Assembly (NCBI GenBank): GCA_011009095.1
Contig: VTPC01001902.1
Coordinates: forward strand, 228,397 to 292,396
Direction: 5' to 3'
Source of the DNA: Ignelater luminosus
Taxonomy: Eukaryota; Arthropoda; Insecta; Coleoptera; Elateridae
Length of the DNA: 64,000 nucleotides
Part shown: positions 1-11,848 of the stretch, one piece after another
Position numbering within the stretch: the stretch's first letter is position 1
Layout of the letters: every line of letters starts with the position of its first letter
Notes under the pieces: generated by a model
What the model was told of the DNA's origin: nothing
The model's input: only the letters and a program-made list of their open reading frames with translations
Databases searched by the model: none
Translations under genes and position numbers: made by a program

Positions 1-53
1 ATCTCTCATTGGTATTGAAAACTAATTGCAATGTAATATTATTAATATTTACA

Positions 54-1100
54 ATGAGTAGAAGGCGTTTGACAGCCACAGAAATCATAGAGCTGCTGGA
101 GGCAACAGACAACGATGAAAGTGGGGATGATGATGTGAACTTTTCTTTGTCAGAATCAGAGTATATTCCCTCCAATGACCAGGCAGGAGGCGGGAGTGCA
201 GCTGAAGAAAGTGATATGAATGCAACCGAACATGAAGAACCAACACAACTTCCTTCCTTCTAATGATAGAACTCAAGGTGGGCCAACCAGTAATAATTAA
301 GATCTAATTGTTTGGAATGGCCCTTCTGAAAATTTTTTTCCAAAGCACTGGATTTCAGCGCACTCTGAACTTGAACTTTGAGTACCGTCAGCAAATCATA
401 AACTGAGCTAGATTCCTTCAAGTTGATGTTTCCAAAAGATTTCTTTCCTTTCATTGCCCAGTGCATGAATGAAAGACTAATAATATACAACAGGGCCAAT
501 TATCAGAACATTCCAATGACAGATGAAGGTGAAATTATGGTTCTAGTTGGTTTGATTTTTGAGGTGTGCTATAATTATGTCCCTAGTCAAAGTGATTATT
601 GGTCTCAAAATGAGTCAATCAGAAACTTGTTTGTGAAAAAGTTCATGTCGAGAAACCGGTTCCAAATTTTGGTATCAAACTTGTATTTCAATCAACCTGA
701 GAAATCAGTTGGGACCTGCATAAAAATCAAAAGGAACATGTCGAAGTTTATAGGCACTCTTACAAGGAGAAACTCTGATTTTATGGTCAATGGCAACGGC
801 ATTCTAGCAGCCAGATGGATGAATTTGAAGGACGTATTAGTACTCAGTAATTACCACAAGTCAGAAACTGAAATTATAAAAAAGGAAGCAAAAGAATGGG
901 TAAAGAAAAAGAAGTCATATGCCCTTCTTCCATTAGAACGTATATCAAAATAATGGGAGGGGTGGATATATCCGATCAAAATAGTGAGCAAGGTTTCTAC
1001 AAGTCCATGATGGCAGCTGCAGTATTTCTTTGGGCAATAATACCGTTGGGATATATTGTCCCACTCATGAATATAACTGGGACAATATGTCCCACCACAT
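54..1100 (+). pseudogene. piggyBac-type transposase remnant with its catalytic core deleted
   Basis: The frame from 54 opens with MSRRRLTATEIIELLE followed by an acidic stretch, the typical N-terminus of piggyBac/PGBD-like transposases. After a broken stretch (about 262-423), the frame at 424-755 reads like the start of the DDE domain (FPKDFFPFIAQCMNERL, then a segment ending FNQPEKS). It then jumps directly to a late-domain segment (DVLVLSNYHKSE near 829-858) and a C-terminal motif, YIKIMGGVDISDQNSEQ, near 940-990. The roughly 200 residues that normally separate these parts and carry the catalytic aspartates are missing, and the C-terminal motif lies in another frame. It is therefore a dead, internally deleted copy. 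The 5' terminal repeat probably lies left of the window. Inverted GGGACAATATGTCCC-like motifs at 1048-1095 may be subterminal. Confidence 0.85.
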
Positions 1101-2175
1101 TTTCTGCTTTTCCAAAGTTGTCTGGGGCACTGGATTTTTTTGCATTTTTTTTAACTACACTTTAGACTTCATTAATAACTCAAATAAGGGAAAGTACCAA
1201 TTCAGGACAAACAAAGGTTTGGTAGTCTAAAGATTAAAGTAAATCACAGAGACCATTTAGGCATCATTTATGGGACACCCTTATGTGTGTAAGACAAAAA
1301 AAGATAAATCAGAGCAAAACATACATCTATCTCTAACAAAAAAGATCAAATAACTTTATATAATAATTTCATGCTTTTCTATATTAAGAACAATACTTGA
1401 TCAAGTAAATCTTTAACAAAGTAGTTATATAAGCAATTGTGATGTATTGATAAATCTGAAAAATTGACAATCTTGATTGTTGCAGTGACAGCAGCAATAA
1501 GTTTTACGGTTAATTTTGCCATTGTTGATTTATAATTTTATTTTTCTTCCTATTTCCAATCTAACCAAATAAACATTTTGCTATATCATTACCAGAAATC
1601 AGAAAATAGGCATCATTCCAAGATTTGCATAGAAATATAACCTGGCATGAAGCATGCAAGTATTGAGTGTCATTATCCTCCAATGACAAGTTCAAACAGG
1701 GATGAGACGATCATCTGGAAGTATGATAATCAATGCTTGCATAATTCTCATGTTTTTGGGGAAGACAATTGTGTCTTTATATATCTATTAATCCCCATAA
1801 AAGTTTATTTAGATTTTAATCAACACTTAACTTAATCATGATATGAGAATACAACCACAATCTTTAAAATGAATGATGTCAGTTTATTTTTTTCCTAAAT
1901 TATGTTGGCTATAAAATTTTCTTTTTCAGAAAACAACAATAAGAATAACCAAACATGTGCCAACTTGCAAGTGCTTGGACAGGTATTATAGGAAAAAAAA
2001 AGTACTATATTACATATTCCTTTACCATAACAATTGCTCTAATTTTGCATTTACAGCATGGTTAGAAATTAACGAACTAAATTAGAATAGGACCAATTAT
2101 ATTCCCAACACATTCTTTTTGTTGTTTACTACAAACACATAATGCTATTAATCTTATGAATGTAGCAAAACATTT
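1101..2175. other. AT-rich spacer, no gene recognised
   Basis: No coherent reading frame, RNA gene or terminal repeats recognised. The short open frame at 1647-1835 has no family motif and looks like chance. Confidence 0.5.
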
Positions 2176-2387
2176 GGTGTGTTCAATGGACTCAGCAATT
2201 TAGTTCTTAGCTTTCAAACTATTATGAAATGTCACTTTCATTTATTTTCTGTTGGAATGGGCTGTCAGCTATTCTCAACATTAAAGTAGTACACCAAGTC
2301 AGCATTTTAGCAAAACTCAGCTTACTAAGAACTTAGCACAAAATAGCGATGTGTTCAATATAAATTGTTGTGTCCATTGAATGCACC
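2176..2387. mobile_element. Small MITE-like element with imperfect terminal inverted repeats
   Basis: The left end GGTGTGTTCAATGGACTCAG and the reverse complement of the right end, GGTGCATTCAATGGACACAA, agree at 16 of 20 positions. The similarity continues weakly inward (CAATTTAG-TTCTTAG). The element is about 212 bp and has no coding content. I could not identify a convincing target duplication, so its superfamily is open. Confidence 0.45.
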
Positions 2388-3789
2388 TATTTTGACTCTA
2401 ATTTTGACAAGTGACATTATGAAATGTAATTTTCTAACTAGTTACAAAATTATTTTCATTTCCTAAATGATTAAGAAATATTCATTTTGTATATAATAAA
2501 TAACAACATATAAAAATTAACATCATTTGTAAAAATTAGAAAAGCACCACTTTTGCCTACTTGAATTATTTTTATTATTATTAAGATTTTGAAAATTCTA
2601 TAAATCAGTCCAAGCTTTTCTTATCAAAATTAAAAAATCACTTGTATGTAACAGATTAGAAACAAATTTTTACTAACTGGTTACTATTATTGAAACATCT
2701 AATCAAGAGAAATATGAAAATTCTTGAAGAAACGTGGCCAAAATTTACATCTTCCATAAAATGCCATGTTAGATTTTTGGATTTGTAACATGAAATTCAT
2801 CTCCAGATAGTCCGCAACATACCCGGACATTTTGAAAATACTAAGTTAACGACTTAAATTGATAATATAAATTATAAAAATATAATTTTGCCTCCCCATC
2901 AAAAACTGTGTGAACATTGGCCATGGGGAGACAATTATGTCTATATTTTTATATACAGTTATTCACATACAATGATGAGCCTGAGGAATTTTTATGTAAA
3001 CATGTCATGAACACCTCACCAAAATTCTAACTAAATTAAAAATATTGATTAACTTAGCCTGCTGTACTCTAAATCAACAGTCATGTTATTTATAAATGTC
3101 ATTACATTTTATTTATGTATTTGTTGTCAGGTACAGTTAAATATGTCTGCTAAAATTGTGAAAAAACTAATTTAATTTTAATTTATGAGGAACGCATTGC
3201 AAAATACCTTGGTGGTTGTTCATATATATATATGCATAATGTACCCCTGCAAAAGGCATTTTACTAATACCATTTCTAAAAGACAAAAGATATTCTAGAG
3301 AACTGCCCAAGTCTAAAGATATCCAAGCAAAGAATAGCAACAAATGAAAATTCACATGTGAAGCCAGAATGAATTGCAAGGTTAGTCAACTTTAGTGTCC
3401 AGAATTGTTAAAGAAAATAAATTTCGAAAATAGAATTAACAAAGTGTGTAGAAGGATTAGATCAGTAACACTAAATAAAGTAATAAGGTTGTTCTACAAT
3501 GAATTTTATTAAAGACAAAACATGTAGACTTAGAGTCTGCTATTGTCATAGTTACCATAGCTAAGGTAACTAATTCACATTTTATTGAAGCGTCTCATCT
3601 AAAATAGAACATTTGCATGTTTATTGGTTTATGTCAATCACATTAACTTTTGCAAAAAGTAAAGCTTAAATAAGCATGTATACCTTCGGAGAAAAATTGT
3701 AAATACTGAGATGGTACAATAATACTTTTAGGTTTCAGATTTATTTCTTGTTACTTCCCTGATTGCTTTAAACCTAGTGGATCAACAAT
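2388..3789. other. AT-rich spacer, no gene recognised
   Basis: Nothing identifiable apart from a short inverted pair around 2890-2930 (CTCCCCAT / ATGGGGAG). The open frame at 3167-3379 on the minus strand shows no family signature. Confidence 0.4.
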
Positions 3790-4647
3790 TTTGCGTACGA
3801 TTAACAACTTGAAGAATAAAGACTGTATTTAGCCGACATAAACGAGTGAGGGCCAAGCCTGTTCTCATTGAGGAAAAATATAATGAGATTACTAATTTGG
3901 CAGATAATAACAGAGAGAACTTAGTCAAATTACAACAGTGAGTAGAAGCAGTGTCTACAGGCTATTAAAAAAAAAGAAAAATATAGGTGGTATCATTTTA
4001 AAAACCATCAAGAACCAATTGTGAACGATTCCAAACACAGAATTACTTTCTGCGAGATCTTTATGGAAGAAATTGACACCAATCCAGGTATCTTACAAAA
4101 AATTCTTTTTACAGATAAAATCACCTTTCTATGTTACCAGCAAATTGAACTCACAAAATTGCACGTATTGTAGAAACAATCTGCATTTGTATAACATCAC
4201 TAAAACATAGGGACCATCCCAAGTTAATGTTTGGATGGGTATCGTAGGTATCACCATTATAGGATCTTTTTTTATTAATGGAGAAATTTGTGCTGAAAAT
4301 TATTTATCATTACTACAAGATAACACAATGCTAGCTTTAAATAATGTAAATTTGAACATTCATGATGATATATGGTGGTGCTCCTGCCCATAACATCAAA
4401 ATCGTAAGCAACTATTTAAATGAAAATGACACGGGGGTGAAATATCCTAGCTTGCTAGGTCACCGGACTTAGCGCCGATAGATTTTTTTTTATTGGGGAT
4501 ATATGAAAACCAAGGTTTTTGAGGAAACGCTGATGGATTTAAACCAACTAAAACACCGAATACTGTTTTTGCAAGCTACAAATGACATTACAACTGTGTT
4601 TCTGTACTCATGGCAGAACTCTGAGACCTATGTTCAATACCAACTTT
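3790..4647 (+). pseudogene. Decayed mariner-like transposase
   Basis: Translated in shifting frames this stretch reads like an insect mariner-like transposase. Near 3850-3960 there is helix-turn-helix-like residue usage. Around 4095 comes KILFTDKITF, where the first catalytic D region is expected, then VNVWMGIVG near 4220 and SPDLAPIDFF near 4455-4485. A still open C-terminus of about 48 residues (from MKTKVFEETL) stops near 4647. Several frame changes and stops make it non-functional. Terminal repeats are not clear, so the ends given are those of the coding similarity only. Confidence 0.75.
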
Positions 4648-4649
4648 AA

Positions 4650-5677
4650 GTGTTCGTTCATTTTTACCGAGTATTCGTGACACATCGTGGCCACTGTTAA
4701 TCTAAAGTAAATAACAGTAAATAGTAATAATAATAGTAATAATAAGGTATTTCAGATCATCATTAAACATTTCAATCATTAATCTTAAGGTTTCGGCATT
4801 ATCTTTGCTATTTACATTACTTTATAATTATTACAATGATTACAGTCTACAATTTCGAAGTTATGCTTTCAATCTAAGGTTATGATAATTTAACAAAATT
4901 CATATGAAACCGTATGATGAAGAAATGTGCTTTGGCAAAGTTTACAACTAGTGACACCATCCTTAAATTGTGTTCTGTAACCAGTAACGCTGTGTTAGTT
5001 GCAAGAATTCAAACTAGGTTATTACACTCATTTAAGTGACAGTTGCACTCGCTTAAGCATACTGAGTTGGTTTTTACTCTTGTCATTAAACTTAAACAGT
5101 CTCTAATTACCATGGCAACTGATTTTGCCCTTTTCTTGTTAAGACCAGATAAAGCTATACTGCTTCAAATTTTTAAAAAAGCTTGATTAGTTAGTGAAAG
5201 CACAATAGAAACCGGGCAACCATGTTTAATTAGTTTAAAAAAGTTTAATTAAAGTGCAAGTGACCGGGTATGCCTATCATCATATGTGAATAACCCTGTA
5301 TTTTAACCCCATAAAATTTAAGATAAATGGAAATTTCCTCTGTAGAAATATCAATTTTAATTTTGTATTAAGTTAAATTCAGTTCAAATCTCGATCTTTA
5401 TTTAATACTCAGTGGAATGATTTAACCTACTTAAAAGAAGTTTAATTAATTTGTCAATATGCATTTCAACCCTGCAATGATGCCCAAAACTGTGATCCAT
5501 GATCATTACACAAAAGTTGTCAAAAAAAATAATAGTATGCTGTAAAATATAGAGCCATGTTTGTGCTCACATAATGTTGAAAATATATATACAATGATGT
5601 ATATTTCAGTGCATACTATTATTTACGGACATTGATTGTTACATAAACTTCATTTAGATTATTCATAATGAATTGTT
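4650..5677. other. AT-rich spacer, no gene recognised
   Basis: Only simple AAT-type runs (about 4715-4745) and AT-rich unique-looking DNA are visible. No reading frame or RNA structure could be supported. Confidence 0.4.
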
Positions 5678-5681
5678 TTAA

Positions 5682-6119
5682 CCCCTTCGCACCGGTGACA
5701 CAGCCTTGCGCATCATTAATGCTGTCCCCTATAACTGGATGATGCATATGGGTGCATCATCTCATTATTGTCATATACATAATGCATTTTTAGTGGTTCC
5801 AGATATAGCAAATCAAATTAGGGAGCAGAAAAGTCATAGCATTACTAAACAGTTGGAATGTTCCATTGTTTATAAAGTTTAATGGTATTGCTAGCATGAT
5901 TAATTGTAGAGTAATTATGGCGGAAGCACATTCAAATTTATGTAACAATGATTTTAATTATGATTATGAAGATTCAAAAGATGATATATGTTCTAAAGAT
6001 GAATACTCAAATTGTCAAATATTACATTCTTCTACAACCCTACAACACAATTTGGCTGTGTTATTGCAGGCATCAATATGTAGTGGACAGTCAGCTCCTG
6101 TGCATCTGGCACGAAGGGA
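5682..6119. mobile_element. piggyBac-type MITE bounded by TTAA
   Basis: The 438-bp element is flanked on both sides by TTAA (5678-5681 and 6120-6123), the obligatory piggyBac target. Its ends match as imperfect inverted repeats: CCCCTTCGCACCGG on the left and TCCCTTCGTGCCAG for the reverse complement of the right. An internal open frame from 5866, with an acidic run from 5918 (MAEAHSNLCNNDFNYDYEDS), resembles the acidic N-terminus of piggyBac transposases and runs straight into the right end. This suggests a deletion derivative of a full element. It cannot encode a transposase and would need one supplied in trans. Confidence 0.75.
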
Positions 6120-6123
6120 TTAA

Positions 6124-6625
6124 ATATCTAATTTTTATAAATACACAGAACAAGCACGTCTAATAGCTCAGTAACTTTGCATTTGTTACGTTCAACTTTT
6201 GATTTCTTCCCTTTTACCAGTAATAATTGTTAAATAAAAACCATCTTTAACATTAGATTTTACTGCATGAATTGATTTCATGTAATTAAATTAATAAAAC
6301 TTATGACTAATTTACACAGATCCATTCTTACGTTTACTTACATGTTTTAATGTGGAATCCAAGAATTGTTAATTATGAGGCAACTTCTTTAGTGTAAAAA
6401 TCCATAATACACATACATTTGTGACAAGACATGTACCAGATTCTTTTCTAATATACATTTTTGGAAGTCAGATTTTCTGAATTGTTGGAGCCCAATAATC
6501 TTGTTTTTGTTTAATTAATACATGGAAGCTTATTTAAAATCACAAACAAAAGGAAAAAATAGGTGAGTTACAATTATTAGGTGCTACTAATATATGACTA
6601 GTTTTAACAAATCTAGTGTTACATT
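6124..6625. other. Downstream flank of PGAP2
   Basis: AT-rich DNA between the piggyBac-type MITE and the PGAP2 stop codon. It probably contains the PGAP2 3' UTR (minus strand). No other feature seen. Confidence 0.4.
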
Positions 6626-7624
6626 TTAATTTAGTTTCCAATCAATGGACGATTTCTTTATGTTTTTTGTACACCTCGCTACTATTAAATGTTCTGTAGG
6701 AAAATCATAAATCACAGTAATGTGGTATGCCATATTTGCAGATGCTATAACGTATTCACAGAAGGCAAACCAGCTAAATGCTGTGGGAATGCAATCTGTT
6801 AATTAAAAGATTACATAAGTTTATGTTAACTTACCCATATCATGACATAAATATCTATGTTCAAGAAAAAAACCAATTAATCCTACTGTACTAATAACAG
6901 AAAGGATGAATAATCCTTGTTTAAAAGCAAGAATTCTTTGAATTGCATCGAGTTCATCTCTTGTTTGAGCGACTTGTTTGGAAGCTTTTATACTAGTTAA
7001 CATGTGCATAAGGCTACTGACCATAAATGTGATAAACAGTTTCTCATGTATAGCTAAAAAATAATGTAATGAAGATAATGATAAATGTGGCATAAGTTAA
7101 TTTTGAAAGCTTACGATAATTCTCTCGATTAGAAATATAAGTTACTCCACACAGAGAACCAATTTCTATAATATCCAGCCAAAAAGTAATCTTTAGCCAT
7201 TTTCGAGCTGCTGCTTGAAGTTTTGATTCAGCAGCTGGATTTATACTGTTTTCATGATATGCTTTGTATACTGCTGCAATTATAAATCGTGGTCCAATAT
7301 GTAAAGCCACACTTATCCTCCACAGATATCTTTGCGGACTAACACCAGTTATTGCACTAATAGAGGGTATTATATTATAGACCTGCAAAGGAATTCTCAA
7401 ATAAATTTATATTATACATTCAACGTGACACTTACACGGCAGTGCGTTTCATGTACATCTTCTGCTTGAAATATAACAGCTGTTAATAAGCAGATTATTA
7501 TAGCTATTACCGGGCATGCCATTGTAATAATGCAGAGGCGTTTAAAACTTAACATAAAGTGAACAACAGAATGTTCCAGTACATGTTCACTATTTGGGTT
7601 TTGGAATTTCATTTTCATGTGCAT
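6626..7624 (-). CDS. PGAP2: PGAP2 / FRAG1-like post-GPI attachment protein (281 aa, 4 exons)
   Basis: PGAP2 is a Golgi/ER multi-pass membrane protein required for fatty-acid remodelling of GPI anchors before they reach the cell surface. Minus-strand exons are 7436-7624, 7115-7382, 6835-7053 and 6626-6795. All junctions are GT-AG, the phases close, and the total is 281 residues. The N-terminus has a hydrophobic segment (CIITMACPVIAIIICLL) followed by the luminal THCRVYNIIPSISA. PQRYLWR and GPRFIIA follow, the conserved core of the family, and further hydrophobic stretches lie around YPIHEKLFITFMVSS and FILSVISTVGLIGFFLEH. The last exon has AFSWFAFCEYVIASANMAYH, typical of the FRAG1/DRAM/Sfk1 fold. 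ATG 7622-7624 is the most upstream candidate; a second ATG two codons in cannot be excluded. Transcription runs away from PSMA6's 3' end on the same strand. Confidence 0.93.
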
Positions 7625-9084
7625 GTGTTTACTTAACTAGTCTTAGTTAACAGAAATTGTAGTAACAAGTATTTCTTGATATCTGAGTAAGAAAAGGTGG
7701 CTTCTACACTTTTAAGCTTACACCTTAGAACATTAAAATGTGTAATAATGTAAACTGAGGTTATGATGCCATTTTACTTTTATCTTACCAATATCTCCAT
7801 AAATAATCTTTATATCATAGTTAAATTCCAATACTTATGTCGTCTCAACAAAAATTAAACACTTTTGTGTATTATAAACTAAAAAGCTTTATAGTATCAT
7901 TTTAAAATATTCGATACCGGCTGCCATTTCTTTTTTTAAACAGAGCGCCATTACTAGAGTACGTTCCATAATTGTTCTAGTTACAGTATAGTACGTTCGA
8001 AAATGTCATTAAAGTAGAGCTTGAACCTTGCATGGCTTCCATTGATCAACGTTCATAAAACACAGTTTTAATACAGAAACATACCATGTTTGCTAACCAA
8101 AACTAACGATGATACTTGTCGAAAGAATTCCACAACTTCTCTAACTGGGTTCATCTTCAAGAGAAACGAAATCTCGAATTTACTGCAATTTCACTTTGAA
8201 TAAATTTTAACCTCACAAAATGTTTAGTCATTGTCGTCGAGGGCATATGTGAAACGTACGACGGCGGTAAAACAACATTCATTTCTACCTCTTATCAATT
8301 TACAGACCATAATCTTTTATTCTTTATTCATTGTAATTTAACATTGTATTAATAATAAATTAATAAAGGATGGAAAATATGATTTATAATATTGAAAAAA
8401 GAAATGATAGATGTATTTGTATTTTCCCCAATGTTACGTCACACGTTCGTTTTCAATAATGGTTGTAATACCAAATTAGCAACTGTTTGTCAATTATTTA
8501 AAACTATAATAAGTGTGTTCGTTTATATGTTCTGAACAACTCGGTGCAGTAAAAAAGGGGTTCGTTTGTCTTGGTGCAGATGAACTGGTTTTAAAAGTTT
8601 CAAATCTACTATATTTTAAAAAAGAACATGACTTTTTACCCAATCACCTATCAATGTGAAAATCATGTTGCTAGGAAACGGCTATAAAATTTAACATTTT
8701 TATTGGTGTATTATAAATTTATAAGGGGTGTTTAATAATAATGAGTTCATTATTCAACATAGTTGAATTTGTTTCTCTTTAATAATTATGGATAAATTAT
8801 CGTATGTGACTCACTTAAAATGCCTTTCTAAAATACCATACTTACAGCTACCATGTAATATCATAGCTAGAAATCTATTTACTGCTTCTATTATTCATCA
8901 AGAAAGATTGATAATGGTGTAGCTGTTTTTTTCTACAAACTATTGAGAAAAGGTAAGATTAGAAGAATTAATTTCAGATTTTTTGAAATAATAAGTATTC
9001 AATACTTTATTTTATAGACTTAATGAAAATACATTTTGAAAAAAAATTACACATTAAGAAAAAATTGCGTGTACAATATAAAAT
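7625..9084. other. Intergenic region between PGAP2 and PSMA6
   Basis: It should contain the PGAP2 promoter/5' UTR just right of 7624 and the PSMA6 3' UTR near 9000-9084. A minus-strand AATAAA is present near 9006-9011. No additional gene was recognised. A copy of a dispersed repeat lies at 8739-8811. Confidence 0.5.
8739..8811. repeat. Dispersed repeat, shared with 58976-59050
   Basis: About 73 bp here (core CATTATTCAACA then TTGAATT, TCTTTAATA and GTGACTC) line up in order with 58976-59050 in the same orientation and at roughly 75% identity. No termini are clear, so these are fragments of an interspersed family. Confidence 0.55.
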
Positions 9085-9825
9085 TTAATCTTTCTCTGCA
9101 ATTGCGGTTAAATGTTTATCCACTTCAGACTCGTTTAATTTCCTAAATTTGGGCTCAGCCTGAGAAACAACGCCTACTTCAATTTCACTTGGTTTAAAAT
9201 CTACCGATAGAACACTAGATAAGCAACTTATAGCAAGTTGAATGACATCATCATGCTTCAACTCTTGCTTTTTCTTCAACTTCTTCTCCAAGTAACTATT
9301 TGCTTCTGTTTGCTTAGCACCAACGCTAACACCACGATAGCCACAATAATATCCAGCAGGATCTGTTTTGTACACACAAGGTCCATTTTCGGAATCGTAC
9401 CCAATTAATATCATTGAGCAGCCTAAGGGCCGCATTTCAGCATTTTGGGTGTATACTTGGGAAATGTCTGCAATACGTCTACATAAAGTATCGATAGGCA
9501 TTTCATAACCATACTTGTATTTGAATTGTGCAGCTTCATATCGGGCTCTTTGTACCTGCGATTTACTGTCTGCTATCATTCCTGTCATAACACAACCAGC
9601 TGAATCAGTTAATTGAAACAGATGTGTAATAGTATCTCCATCAATTAATTTGTCGGGTACTTTTCTTTGAGTAACACAAACTGCAGTGTCAACTCCTTTG
9701 ACTGCTACAGAAGTCAGGCCAGCTTGGTTAATTGCTTTAAAAGCATATTCTACCTGGTATAAACGACCTTCTGGAGAAAAGATTGTTATATGGCGATCAA
9801 AACCAGCACTACTTCCTCTAGCCAT
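9085..9825 (-). CDS. PSMA6: 20S proteasome subunit alpha-6 (PSMA6 / Drosophila alpha1 type), 246 aa
   Basis: This is an alpha-ring subunit of the 20S proteasome, the cytosolic and nuclear protease core. The single uninterrupted frame starts [20 protein letters not shown]. That includes the alpha-subunit N-terminal signature ([20 protein letters not shown]), which forms the gate of the ring. It continues through [10 protein letters not shown] and ends at residue 246, the family's normal length. The alpha fold has no N-terminal catalytic threonine, as expected. The start is the first ATG of the frame and sits immediately before the signature. It is the only intron-free protein gene in the window, but it is intact and full length. 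A poly(A)-type AATAAA (minus strand, near 9006-9011) follows the stop. Its 5' end faces TBCK about 2 kb away. Confidence 0.97.
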   Translation of the reverse strand: MARGSSAGFDRHITIFSPEGRLYQVEYAFKAINQAGLTSVAVKGVDTAVCVTQRKVPDKLIDGDTITHLFQLTDSAGCVMTGMIADSKSQVQRARYEAAQFKYKYGYEMPIDTLCRRIADISQVYTQNAEMRPLGCSMILIGYDSENGPCVYKTDPAGYYCGYRGVSVGAKQTEANSYLEKKLKKKQELKHDDVIQLAISCLSSVLSVDFKPSEIEVGVVSQAEPKFRKLNESEVDKHLTAIAEKD

Positions 9826-10063
9826 TGTAGATATTTATTTTATAATATGAAGAAATGAGTAGTTTACACCGATTTACTAACCAACAACTCTTTGAAATGA
9901 TTGTCAAACTAAAACTTGCAAGTTTGCAGCAGCGTTGCCAGATATAGCAATTATTTTTGCTTTGTCTTTGCACAGTTGCCAGACTGGATATTTTGTTTGG
10001 TTTAAAAGGAGCGTTCAAAACGGTTACGACCTGAGATACAGGTTACCTTGGCGTATAGTGGTT
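9826..10063. promoter_or_regulatory. Probable PSMA6 upstream region
   Basis: This is the stretch directly upstream of the PSMA6 ATG on the minus strand, ending at the left edge of a transposable element. Promoter function is inferred from position only. No clear TATA box or motif was identified. Confidence 0.3.
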
Positions 10064-10796
10064 AGGCAGGACTCTCACAGAATTATTTCTGGTCGCGATA
10101 GGTCAAAATTTCAAACAAGCGTATCTTTCAGTCGTTCTCTCACTACATCGATCGGTCGTCATAGGTTGGCTTACGCCGGCCCATCATTTTAAACATGTTT
10201 GAAATTTGACTCATCTTAACCTAAAAAGATAGTAGAATGAACGTAGAGTGCATACACACCCGCATCGGAAAAAGAAATCGGATTTTTAAAAACAGCTATG
10301 TTCTTTTATAACCGCATTAGACCCCTTTATTGCGATTGTGTAATGTTAAGGATTTCCGTAAATAAAACACGTAATATAGTTTTAAAGCTGGGCAACCCTC
10401 AGTGTTGTTACTCGGAGCAGGTAGGCGATCTCGAGGATGTAAACCGTAAACCGTTCGAAGAGGGCTAACAAGCGTGAAGTCTTGAATTGTTACAGCTGAA
10501 GCTGCATGTGTGTTGACGAATATTTATTTTCTTGCTATTATGATTATGATGATGATGACTATTATTGTTTATGTATTACTTTATAAACAATGCCAGAATC
10601 ATGACCAGAATTAAACACTTTCTGAGGTTCATGTGAGGTTATTTAATTACAGGAAAATAGCGGCAAATTCAAAATTTCGTTTGTCCTATAAGAACCTTAG
10701 TGAGAGAGGTTGTAGAACTCCTTCGATAAGTTCTAATCGCCCTGTTTTGGTCAGCGGTTAATAGTTATCTATCGAAGATCTGTGAGAGTCCTGCCT
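10064..10796. mobile_element. 733-bp non-autonomous DNA element with perfect 18-bp inverted ends
   Basis: The ends are perfect 18-bp inverted repeats: AGGCAGGACTCTCACAGA at 10064-10081 and its exact reverse complement at 10779-10796. The interior is less AT-rich than its surroundings (for example TTACGCCGGCCC near 10170) and has no transposase-like frame. A target duplication is not evident beyond T/TT, so I cannot place the superfamily. It sits in the head-to-head gap between PSMA6 and TBCK. Confidence 0.6.
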
Positions 10797-11848
10797 TTAC
10801 CCTTAAAAGCAAGCGTTGCTTATTACTTAATACCTACTTGATAACCGTATCCATATTGAGTTTAAGTGAGGTCGGTGCAGTCCAAGGATAATACAAAACA
10901 CGCGGTCAACACGTTTACATCTCCAGTTAATCATTAGCATATATACAGTGTGTCTCCGGATGGATCTAACTATATTTGTAAACTTTTTTGTTTAACATTT
11001 TACTGAAAAAAGTCACTCTTCAAAAGAAGAACAAAAACATCTTGTGTATTTCTATTTAAAGAAAACAAAACAGAATACACTAAAATAAAGTTATATCTTG
11101 ATGTAAACCACGTAAACAAGCCATTTCCCGCCATTTTCATTTGTTGGAATTTTGGAAATAATTGCCATGATTAAACTGTGGCAAGTACGATGTGTCAACA
11201 CTGCTAAGACAATAGACAGCTGTTGACAGCCGTCAAGTTTGGTGGCTGTTGACCTTGACAGTTGTGAGGTTACGGGATGTTCTGTGCGGTTAGGTTATGA
11301 TATTTAGATGTTTACATTATTAATTTATTAATGCAGTAACTGAACCATAATAATATCACTCCATATTATTATTATTGCTGGGTATACCTTATTGCTGCAT
11401 ACAGCCCATACATACATAAGTAAACCTGTAAAATAAATTTATTTCTATTATAAACATCATCATATATTATTATTATTATTGTATTGTTGAGGATTCTAGA
11501 AGTTAGTGATAATGATTATTGAAAGTGATTAAAACTTGAAAGTGTAGTCAAGTAGTAAAATCGGTAAAGTTATAAAATCTCTGGAGGTTTCTCTTTACCT
11601 CTCATACCTGCATCTTTGGTTACACACAAATTTGCTCTGTAATCAATTCAGTAATTGAAAATACATAATTTTATAATCGAATACGTAATTTGGCCTTACT
11701 TTGTTTAAAACTACAAGAAACGTGTTATGCAAGCACATAAAATGATGAAGTTATGATCTGCTTTTAGAATGAATAATAGTTAATAAAATAATAGTTAGAA
11801 TTGTAATTTTAAAATAGTTAAGTGTTTATAGCAGTGAATATAGATAAG
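10797..11848. other. Upstream region of TBCK
   Basis: No gene recognised. ACAGTGTGTCTCCGGATGG at about 10946-10964 resembles a stray end of a mariner-type element, but no partner was found. AT trinucleotide runs occur near 11365 and 11466. The TBCK promoter presumably lies in the last few hundred bases. Confidence 0.35.

Noticed and set aside
9085-9825. PSMA6 as a processed retrocopy, because it has no introns
   Set aside because: The frame is full length and intact, and there is no A-tail or flanking duplication typical of retrocopies.
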